This document shows, in pieces, positions 7,256 through 14,419 of a DNA stretch of 64,000 bases. The position numbers were made by a program, and so were the translations under genes. Position 1 is the first letter of the stretch. Each line of letters begins with the position of its first letter. The notes below the pieces were generated by a model, which was not told where the DNA came from, did no database searches, and worked only from the letters and a program-made list of their open reading frames with translations. Source of the stretch: Ohtaekwangia koreensis (GTDB lineage Bacteria > Bacteroidota > Bacteroidia > Cytophagales > Cyclobacteriaceae); NCBI RefSeq assembly GCF_900167975.1, contig NZ_FUZU01000003.1, positions 930,001-994,000 on the forward strand, written 5' to 3'.

Positions 7256-10200
7256 TTAAGCTATAGCAGCTTGTTCTTTATTAATTTCAGATGCAGGGCT
7301 TTCACCGTCTTTCGCTTTGTGTACGTGTGCCCTTGAGAAGTACGAGTATACTGATGGAATAACATAGAGTGTAAGTACACCAGCAAAGATCAACCCTCCT
7401 ACTACGGCAATTCCCAGTGAAGTACGACTGCCTGAAGAGGTTCCCAACGACAGGGCTATGGGCAACGTACCAAAGATCATGGCAAGTGTTGTCATGAGGA
7501 TTGGACGGAAGCGTGATGAAGCTGCTGCGAGTACAGCATCGCTTACCGACATGCCTTCTTCTTTTCTCTGGTTGGCAAATTCTACGATGAGGATACCGTT
7601 CTTGGTTATCAAACCGATCAGCATAATAATCCCGATCTCACTGAATACGTTGATCGATTGACCCGTTAACCACAAGCTGAGCAATGCACCGGTAAGCGCC
7701 ATCGGCACAGTAAGTAGAATGATGAATGGATCGATCAGACTTTCAAACTGTGCGGCCAACACCAGGTATATCAAGAGTATGGCGAAGATGAAAGCAAATA
7801 CCAGACTGGAGCTACTCTCAGCGTAATCACGGCTTTGTCCTGCAAGAGCAGTACTGAATCCAGCAGGCAAAATGCCTTTGGTGATACCGTCCATTTCCTT
7901 GATCGCTTCTCCCAGACTTACTCCCGGTGCCGGTGTTGCAGAGATCGTTACGCTATAGGCTTGGTTATACCTATATATAGCGGGTGGACTCACACTTTCA
8001 TTCATGGTCACCAGGTTATCAAGCGATACCATTTCTCCGTTCTGTGCTTTCAAGAACAAGGAATTAAGGTCAGCCGGTGCAGAGCGTTCTTTTCTGTCCA
8101 ATTGCCCGATTACTTCATACTGTCGGTCATTGTATATAAAATATCCATAGCGTCTTCCACTCAGCGCGAGTTGCAACGTGCGGCCTATCTCTTGTGTAGA
8201 AATTCCTACTTGAGCAGCGCGTTGTCTGTCGATGGTTATACCAATCTCCGGACGGTTGATTTTAAAATCAGGATCCTGAAAACTGAGTTTTTTACTTTGG
8301 TATACTTGTCCCATCAGCTTCGGCATTACATCGATGAGACTTGGCAGATCAGGTGCCTGTATAACATACTGCAACGGCTGTGAGCTTGAGAATCCACCAA
8401 TGGTAGGAATCTGGATGGGTATAAGAATTACATTTCTAAATCGTCCGGAGGCTGCTACCAGCTTTTCATATACCTGTTGTTGCGAAAGACCACTGGCACG
8501 GTCTGCCGGATCTTTCAGGAACACCCATTGGAAGCCACCGTTTACAGGCTGCACCAACGTTCCTATAGATGCAGCTATACCTGCATAGGTACGATTACCA
8601 TTCAAATCCGGCACAGAGTCAGAAACGAAGTTGTTTATCTCCTTCATGGTTTGCTCCATACTCTCATACGATGTTCCTTCCGGTGCAATCACTGCAAGAC
8701 CAATCATCGAGCGATCTTCTAACGGAGCGAGCTCAGAAGGAAGTTTCGGTAACAGATACCAGGCTATACCAAATGATAATAGCAAGAGTACAAATCCTAA
8801 CCAGCGGAATTTAAAAAATGCGTGAAGTGATTTTTCATAGCCGCGATTCAAAGCTTCGAACCAAGGCTCTGTCTTTCTGTATAACCATCCTTGTGATGCA
8901 CTCGCTTTCAGCAAGTATGCACTCATCATCGGTGATAACGTCAAGGCAACAAAGGCTGATATCAATACAGAACCAGCTACAACAATCGCGAACTCCTTGA
9001 ACAGTCTGCCGGTAATTCCTCCGAGGAAAAGTATAGGAAGGAAAACGGCGGCCAGTGTTACCGTTGTTGAAATTACTGCAAAGTATATTTCATCGGCTCC
9101 TTTTCGTGCTGCTTCGATCGGGCGCATGCCCTTCTCAATCTTGCTATATATATTTTCCAGTACTACAATCGCATCATCCACCACGAGTCCAATCGCGAGT
9201 ACCAGACCTAACAAGGTGAGCACGTTAATCGAAAAGTCTGCTATATACATAATAAAGAATGCAGAGATGATCGATACCGGTATAGCAACCAGCGGAATGA
9301 TTGTACTTCTCCAGTCACGAAGGAATATAAAGATGATGAGTGCCACCAAAACGAAGGCGAGGATCAACGTCTCCTCCACTTCGTGAAGCGAGTTCCGTAC
9401 CGGTACAGTAAAATCTTTACCCAGAGAAATGATATAGTCTTTTGGTGCATTCTTTACAATTTCATCGAAGCGATTCTTGAACTCGTCTACAATGGCGAGT
9501 GAGTTCGCACCACGCTGAGGCTGTACGCCCGTACCTACGCCATAGCGCGCGGTCGGTCCTTCCCCTACAATCATCGCGGTACGTTCATTCTGAGACGACA
9601 TGATCGCTGTACCTATATCTTTGAAGCGTACAATCGCGCCTTCTTTTTGAAGAATGATCATGTTGTTAAAATCATCTTCGGTTACAAGTCTTCCTTGTGT
9701 ACGGAGTGTCACTTCCGTGTTTTCGCCTTCAATACGACCGCTTGGTAAATCTACGTTCTCACGTTGCAGTGCTGCCTGTACATCAGCGGGTGTTAAATTA
9801 TAGGATGCAAGTTTCAACGGATCCATGCGTAAACGCATCGCACGCTTACGTCCGGCATATGAATCTACGAGTCGTACTCCGGGTATAGATTGTAACCTTT
9901 CTTTTATATTGATGTTAACAAAATCGGTTACATCTTCCAGGCTGCGTGTATCGCTTTGCACTGTGAGGAAAACAAGGAACTCTGCAGGTCCTGACTTTTC
10001 TACAATGGTAGGTTCTATATCTGCTGGCAATTGTTGACGCGACTTCGAAACTTTATCGCGCACATCGTTGGCAGCGGCTTCGAGGTCGGCATCCAAATTA
10101 AATTCAACGGTAATGATACTTACCTGCTCGCGTGATACCGAAGACAAAGCGCGTATACCGTTTGCTTCTGCTATAGCCTCTTCCAGAGGTTTTGTTACCT

Positions 10201-10387
10201 GTGACGCAATGATGTCTGCACTAGCGCCTGGGTATACCGTTGTAACCATAACGATCGGTGAATCCGTTACCGGATATTCGCGTGTGCCCAGAAAGGTATA
10301 GCCTACTATACCAAACAAAATTAACAGCACCGACATAACTCCCGCCAAAACCGGGCGGGATATACTTACTTGTGAAATTGCACTCAT
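7256..10387 (-). CDS. RND efflux pump, HAE-1-like
   Basis: A 1043-residue inner-membrane proton antiporter with the usual 12 helices and two large periplasmic loops. The N-terminus ISQVSISRPVLAGVMSVLL is typical, and the proton-relay motif GLVVDDAIVVLENIYSKIEKG in helix 4 retains both aspartates; GLITKNGILIVEFANQRKEEG marks helix 10. It belongs to the hydrophobe/amphiphile efflux group rather than the heavy-metal group, because helix 4 carries DD rather than the metal-type DxE pattern. It lies 51 bp after the adaptor gene and 16 bp before the tolC-like gene. Confidence 0.93.
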   Translation of the reverse strand: MSAISQVSISRPVLAGVMSVLLILFGIVGYTFLGTREYPVTDSPIVMVTTVYPGASADIIASQVTKPLEEAIAEANGIRALSSVSREQVSIITVEFNLDADLEAAANDVRDKVSKSRQQLPADIEPTIVEKSGPAEFLVFLTVQSDTRSLEDVTDFVNINIKERLQSIPGVRLVDSYAGRKRAMRLRMDPLKLASYNLTPADVQAALQRENVDLPSGRIEGENTEVTLRTQGRLVTEDDFNNMIILQKEGAIVRFKDIGTAIMSSQNERTAMIVGEGPTARYGVGTGVQPQRGANSLAIVDEFKNRFDEIVKNAPKDYIISLGKDFTVPVRNSLHEVEETLILAFVLVALIIFIFLRDWRSTIIPLVAIPVSIISAFFIMYIADFSINVLTLLGLVLAIGLVVDDAIVVLENIYSKIEKGMRPIEAARKGADEIYFAVISTTVTLAAVFLPILFLGGITGRLFKEFAIVVAGSVLISAFVALTLSPMMSAYLLKASASQGWLYRKTEPWFEALNRGYEKSLHAFFKFRWLGFVLLLLSFGIAWYLLPKLPSELAPLEDRSMIGLAVIAPEGTSYESMEQTMKEINNFVSDSVPDLNGNRTYAGIAASIGTLVQPVNGGFQWVFLKDPADRASGLSQQQVYEKLVAASGRFRNVILIPIQIPTIGGFSSSQPLQYVIQAPDLPSLIDVMPKLMGQVYQSKKLSFQDPDFKINRPEIGITIDRQRAAQVGISTQEIGRTLQLALSGRRYGYFIYNDRQYEVIGQLDRKERSAPADLNSLFLKAQNGEMVSLDNLVTMNESVSPPAIYRYNQAYSVTISATPAPGVSLGEAIKEMDGITKGILPAGFSTALAGQSRDYAESSSSLVFAFIFAILLIYLVLAAQFESLIDPFIILLTVPMALTGALLSLWLTGQSINVFSEIGIIMLIGLITKNGILIVEFANQRKEEGMSVSDAVLAAASSRFRPILMTTLAMIFGTLPIALSLGTSSGSRTSLGIAVVGGLIFAGVLTLYVIPSVYSYFSRAHVHKAKDGESPASEINKEQAAIA

Positions 10388-10438
10388 GAAATATTGAATT
10401 GAATAATCATTAGAAGAATAATGGGTTGTTGGGGAAGA

Positions 10439-11521
10439 CTATTTCACAGATACAAGTTGCACGGGAGCACCAGGGCCCAGACGGAGCAGGTTGCTGACGA
10501 TGACCGTATCACCTTGATTTAATCCTTTTGTTATTTCAACAGAACCTGTACTGCGTTGACCAATTACTACAGGTATTGCTTCAGCTTTATTTTTGCGTGA
10601 TACAAATACAGAGTAACCGTTCGAGGAAGGTATCAATGCTTGTGACGCCACGGTAAGGGCACTGGACGAAGTGTTCAATGATAAAGTAAGTCTCACACTT
10701 TGACCGGGTAATAACTTACCCTCCGGGTTTGATGTAGCGCCTCTTACTAACAGTGTACGTGTGTCGTTGCTAAGGCTCGCACCGCGTGCTACAACTTTTG
10801 TTTTATACTGTTTTGAATCAGAGATGACTGTAAAAGTTTGTTCGCTGCCTGTCTGGATGATGTTCGTATATTTTTCAGGAACAGAGAATTCAACTTTTAC
10901 GACACTATTGTCTTCGATGTTTGTTAATATAGTGTTCACTGAAACAATCGCTCCGGGATAGGTATTGATCATTCCGATCTGTCCATCAAATGGTGCTACG
11001 ATTCTGGTCTTGTCGATCATCACCTGGAGTTCAAGGATCTGTGCCTGTAATACTTTCAGATTTGTAGAAGCCTCATCGTAATCCTGTTGTGCTATAGCTT
11101 CCTTTTCAATCAGATCTTTCAAGCGAACTTCATTGAGCTTTGCTAATTTTTCCTGCTGGCGAAAGCGTTCAAGCTGTGCCTGTAAATCTGAATCATCGAG
11201 TTGAAACAAGAGTGTGCCGCGCTTTACTTTACTTCCTTCCTTTACATTTACGCGCACAACTTTACGGGTAAGTTCACTGGCTATATCTACTTGTTGATTG
11301 GCTACGATCGTTCCTGTTACTTCAAGTTCATCGCGAACTATACCGGGCTGTACAATAACAGCATCTACCGGAACTCCACTCGGCACCACTGCCGCTGTTT
11401 TTGTTTCACCTTTCAAGTCGTCAGCTTTGGAAGTACAAGCTGCTATAAAACCAGCCAGAAGAGTATATCCGGCTATTGAGAGAACAAGGGTGCGTAACCG
11501 CTGTTTGTTTGAATCATTCAT
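10439..11521 (-). CDS. RND periplasmic adaptor (membrane fusion) lipoprotein
   Basis: A 360-residue HlyD/AcrA-type adaptor linking pump and TolC. I placed the start at ATG 11521 (MNDSNKQRLRTL...), which puts a signal sequence directly before a lipobox GFIAAC. A longer in-frame ATG at 11599 would add 26 residues ahead of the signal. After the anchor come the lipoyl half-motifs (VNVKEGSKVKRGTLLFQLD and IVAPFDGQIGMINTYPGAIV) around an alpha hairpin, then the beta-barrel and membrane-proximal domains. It is 141 bp downstream of arsR. Confidence 0.9.
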   Translation of the reverse strand: MNDSNKQRLRTLVLSIAGYTLLAGFIAACTSKADDLKGETKTAAVVPSGVPVDAVIVQPGIVRDELEVTGTIVANQQVDIASELTRKVVRVNVKEGSKVKRGTLLFQLDDSDLQAQLERFRQQEKLAKLNEVRLKDLIEKEAIAQQDYDEASTNLKVLQAQILELQVMIDKTRIVAPFDGQIGMINTYPGAIVSVNTILTNIEDNSVVKVEFSVPEKYTNIIQTGSEQTFTVISDSKQYKTKVVARGASLSNDTRTLLVRGATSNPEGKLLPGQSVRLTLSLNTSSSALTVASQALIPSSNGYSVFVSRKNKAEAIPVVIGQRSTGSVEITKGLNQGDTVIVSNLLRLGPGAPVQLVSVK

Positions 11522-11633
11522 ACGTTTGGGGTTTACATTTATTGATTTATTTAAAAGTTTCGATACGTTTTTGGATAAGGGGTGCGAAGTAAAACTCATA
11601 TTTATTCAGAAGCTAGTATTTATTGATATATTT

Positions 11634-11645
11634 AAATTAATCGAT
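11634..11645. promoter_or_regulatory. Candidate ArsR operator, downstream copy
   Basis: AAATTAATCGAT is found here between arsR and the adaptor gene and again at 11982-11993 upstream of arsR. The core ATCGAT is self-complementary and the flanks form an imperfect dyad (AATTAATCGATTATT). Copies on both sides of the regulator gene suggest autoregulation plus pump control. Confidence 0.5.
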
Positions 11646-11662
11646 TATTGAAAAGAAAAAAA

Positions 11663-11971
11663 TTAGTCTTTCTTCAACGCTTCCAGGAACTTGATATACT
11701 CATCGAGCACCTTGTTGTTAAGCTTGTACTTAACATTCCTTCCCTCCTTTTCCGCAAGTATAATCTCAGTATCTGTCAATTGTTTCAAGTGATGACAGAT
11801 CGATGGTTGCGCCAGATCAAGGATATCATTGATATCCACACAGTATAGACAATCCTTCGTTTTTTTAATCTCCTTCAAAATGAGTAATCGGTTAGGGTCA
11901 GCCAAAGCTTTCGAGATCTTCTCTGCCTTCTTAGAGTTCATCGCTGGTGGATTTGGCGCTAAAATACTCAT
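11663..11971 (-). CDS. ArsR-family winged-helix repressor of the efflux operon
   Basis: A 102-residue DNA-binding regulator. The helix-turn-helix is visible as VDINDILDLAQPSICHHLKQL (about residues 45-65), followed by the wing EGRNVKYKL and a dimerisation helix. A CLYC pair (about residues 41-44) lies where SmtB/CadC-type members have ELCVxDL, and a further Cys sits in the recognition helix, so metal or thiol/redox sensing is possible but unproven. It is first in the operon with the adaptor, pump and TolC genes, an unusual regulator type for an HAE-1-like pump. The same 12-bp sequence flanks the gene on both sides. Confidence 0.85.
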   Translation of the reverse strand: MSILAPNPPAMNSKKAEKISKALADPNRLLILKEIKKTKDCLYCVDINDILDLAQPSICHHLKQLTDTEIILAEKEGRNVKYKLNNKVLDEYIKFLEALKKD

Positions 11972-11981
11972 TTATGTATTG

Positions 11982-11993
11982 AAATTAATCGAT
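11982..11993. promoter_or_regulatory. Candidate ArsR operator, upstream copy
   Basis: Second exact copy of AAATTAATCGAT, 10 bp upstream of the arsR start. Two more ATCGAT cores lie at 12037-12042 and 12095-12100, so several weaker half-sites may exist in the arsR upstream region. Confidence 0.5.
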
Positions 11994-12199
11994 GTAACGA
12001 AAAAGAACGTTTTTAGTTTTCTATAGGCCTAACTACATCGATCTATTCCAAAAAGTTTCTACATAGTTTAAATTTTATAAAAGAATTTTCCGCAATCGAT
12101 AATTCTGAGGTTTATTTATACTCCTTCTTGATGTTTACTATATATTAAAGAATGTTATCACATCTATATAATATTCGTTTTCTTTAACCTACCGTATGT

Positions 12200-12231
12200 A
12201 AGCATGCCAATCCAAAATGATCAACATGCTT
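12200..12231. terminator. Imperfect hairpin after the SDR gene
   Basis: AAGCATG (12200-12206) pairs with CATGCTT (12225-12231), with a competing CCAAT/ATTGG pairing. It lies 14 bp past the stop of the minus-strand SDR gene. There is no U tract, so this is a weak terminator call. Confidence 0.35.
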
Positions 12232-12244
12232 ATTGGATCAATAT

Positions 12245-13336
12245 TTATTTTACTGCTTCCTCTTTATAGAACAGATAGCCTCCATGGTGAAGAACGCCTT
12301 CACGAAAATCGCCTGATGCGGTAAATCCTGTATCATCTATATATTCAATGTGGTCACCATCTATAGTATAGCTCCCGGTGTAGGCGCTCTTCTTCGTACC
12401 ACGCGCCTCGTCATACCTACCACCTGGCAAAAGCTCCTGACGAATATGGCCGTCTTTTGTAACCCACATACCTATATATGATTGTGCTCCCTCCTTGGCA
12501 AACCCTGTTGACACCGTTATATTTTTCCAGGTTTCAATTTCCTGCTGAAGCGTTGCCATCTTTTGCAACGCCATGGTATAGGCGTCTTCACCGAGCAACA
12601 AATGCAGCGGTGGATTTTTCTCTTTTGCTATAGCAATCAATGCATCTGCAGCTTTATCAGGGTCACCTTGCTGATTACCATTCAACGTATTCTGATGAAG
12701 GCTTTGTGACTCGCGCACATTCTTATACTCATCAATCTGATGAGCAGGAACTGCCATCGAGCTTGCAGCAAGAAAATTCGTTCTGAAATATCCGGGCTCT
12801 ACTACGGTTACATCTATACCAAAAGCCTTTGCTTCTTCCGCAAGTGATTCTGTTAAACCAGATACTGCAAATTTAGTAGCACAGTATATTCCCCAGCCTG
12901 GAAACGCTCCCGTAAATCCACCAATAGAAGATATATTGAATATATGACCGGAGCGCTGGCCGCGCAGATAGGGCATTGCCTTCCGGATAACATTTAATAG
13001 CCCGAACACATTGATCTCAAAATTACCACGTACTTCCTGATCACTCAGTTCCTCTATACCACCTGCTAAACCATACCCGGCATTATTCACAATTACGTCC
13101 ACCCTGCCAAAGCGATTTACGGTTTGATCTATAGCATTACCGACACTCACTTCTGAGGAAAGATCTACTGCTATTGGCAGAAAGTTGCCGTTGCGTGTAC
13201 CCACTGCGTTGTTCAAGTCCTCAACCTTACGCGAGGTTGCCGCTACCTGATATCCTTGTTCCAGTAATTTTTTTACGATGGAGAGTCCCAAACCTTTTGA
13301 AGCTCCCGTCACGAACCATACTTTTTTTGTTTTCAT
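12245..13336 (-). CDS. SDR oxidoreductase fused to a C-terminal Atu4866 domain
   Basis: Residues 1-270 form a classical short-chain dehydrogenase: cofactor motif TGASKGLG (10-17), NNAG (84-87), catalytic Ser near 136-137, and YCATK with Tyr151/Lys155. Residues about 285-363 match the small Atu4866 domain (YIGMWVTKDGHIRQ, GGRYDEARG, YTGSYTIDGDHIEYIDDTG, LHHGGYLFY), which usually stands alone or near SDR/AraC genes. At 363 residues it is about 90 longer than a normal SDR because of the fusion. It lies 82 bp downstream of an AraC regulator on the same strand and has its own -7 element. The substrate is unknown. Confidence 0.88.
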   Translation of the reverse strand: MKTKKVWFVTGASKGLGLSIVKKLLEQGYQVAATSRKVEDLNNAVGTRNGNFLPIAVDLSSEVSVGNAIDQTVNRFGRVDVIVNNAGYGLAGGIEELSDQEVRGNFEINVFGLLNVIRKAMPYLRGQRSGHIFNISSIGGFTGAFPGWGIYCATKFAVSGLTESLAEEAKAFGIDVTVVEPGYFRTNFLAASSMAVPAHQIDEYKNVRESQSLHQNTLNGNQQGDPDKAADALIAIAKEKNPPLHLLLGEDAYTMALQKMATLQQEIETWKNITVSTGFAKEGAQSYIGMWVTKDGHIRQELLPGGRYDEARGTKKSAYTGSYTIDGDHIEYIDDTGFTASGDFREGVLHHGGYLFYKEEAVK

Positions 13337-13358
13337 ATTTTATTCCTTTTGACAGGAA

Positions 13359-13366
13359 CAAAATTA
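13359..13366 (-). promoter_or_regulatory. -7 element TAATTTTG for the SDR-Atu4866 gene
   Basis: Full match to TAnnTTTG on the minus strand, predicting a leader of about 18-20 nt before the ATG at 13336. No -33 TTG is seen at the right distance. Confidence 0.45.
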
Positions 13367-13418
13367 GACTACTGCAACAGGCTGGCGATTACTTCTTTCA
13401 AACCAATGCTTGCAAAAT

Positions 13419-14321
13419 TCAAACAATTCTAAAAGATGAAGGGGTAACGCTTGTTTGCTTTTTGAAAAAGTTATTGAAATGAGAAGGTTCTTCGAACCCA
13501 AGGCTATAGCTGATCTCTGAAATATTCCAGTTGGTATGTTTCAATAATGCTTTCGCTTCAGCGGCAAGGCGTTCTGAAATGTGGTCGGTTGTTGTTTTAC
13601 CGGTGGTTACCCGAATGGCACGGTTCAGGTGATTAACATGTACTGCCAGTTGCTCTGCGAAATCTTTTGCAGAACGCATGGAAAATCGTTGTGCCGGTGA
13701 TTCAATCGGAAACTGACGCTCAAGCAACTCAGTAAATATAGCCGTGATCCGGGAGTTCGCATCTGTATGCTGATATAGCGTTTCCGTAGGCTGCATCTTT
13801 AATGCATAGTGAATCATCTCCGTTACATAGTTCCGAAGCAAGTCGTATTTATATACATACTCGGAATCAATTTCTTCCAGCATCTTCGTAAAGATCTGAC
13901 TCACATGTTTATCCTGACTCTTATTTAATATATACGATGGTTTACTGCCCATCGTAAACATAGGTAGCTCATTTATATTACCGCGCAGTCTTTCTGTAAA
14001 AAATGCCTCTTTAAAAATACAGAAGAAACCGGTTTTATCATCCGAGAGAGATTCCCAGGCATAGGGAACATGCGGATTAAAAAACATAAGCGTTGTACCG
14101 GCTATCTCTACACTCTTATCTGAATAGTGATAAACGTTCCGGCCGCGAATTAAGCTTATCTTATAAAAGTCTCTGCGACTATATTGCACCGGTACAGCAT
14201 TGGGTCCCACGCAGTCTTCCAGGCGGAATACATTGAAGTGACCTATATCCTGCTGCAGGTTGTCAGGCAGCCAGTTGAATTTCTTTTTATAAAAATCTTC
14301 GAGCGTTTCTATGTTTGACAT
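13419..14321 (-). CDS. AraC-family transcriptional regulator
   Basis: A 300-residue regulator with an N-terminal cupin-like sensing domain (about 30-170) and a C-terminal double helix-turn-helix (about 195-300). The second HTH shows NISEISYSLGFEEPSHFNNFFKKQ, which is diagnostic of the family. The opening NIETLEDFYKKKFNWLPDN is common in Bacteroidota AraC proteins next to oxidoreductases. It lies upstream of and co-directional with the SDR-Atu4866 gene, its likely target, and divergent from the GH106 gene, with which it shares 98 bp. A -7 element sits immediately before the ATG. Confidence 0.88.
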   Translation of the reverse strand: MSNIETLEDFYKKKFNWLPDNLQQDIGHFNVFRLEDCVGPNAVPVQYSRRDFYKISLIRGRNVYHYSDKSVEIAGTTLMFFNPHVPYAWESLSDDKTGFFCIFKEAFFTERLRGNINELPMFTMGSKPSYILNKSQDKHVSQIFTKMLEEIDSEYVYKYDLLRNYVTEMIHYALKMQPTETLYQHTDANSRITAIFTELLERQFPIESPAQRFSMRSAKDFAEQLAVHVNHLNRAIRVTTGKTTTDHISERLAAEAKALLKHTNWNISEISYSLGFEEPSHFNNFFKKQTSVTPSSFRIV

Positions 14322-14325
14322 GCAG

Positions 14326-14333
14326 CAAAATTA
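14326..14333 (-). promoter_or_regulatory. -7 element TAATTTTG directly before the AraC start
   Basis: Full TAnnTTTG match ending 4 nt before the ATG at 14321. If used, the transcript would be leaderless or nearly so. The protein start is supported by the conserved N-terminus, so a mis-called start is unlikely. Confidence 0.4.
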
Positions 14334-14419
14334 CAAAATTCAAATATGATTCGATAACTTTAAATTTTAAGCTTCAAGTCCTGAGCTTTAACCACGATTT
14401 TTTTACTGAATATTAAGAT

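Noticed and set aside
8334-8814. Several plus-strand ORFs of 60-90 codons inside the RND pump gene
   Set aside because: They are antisense shadows of a well-supported gene with no independent motif.
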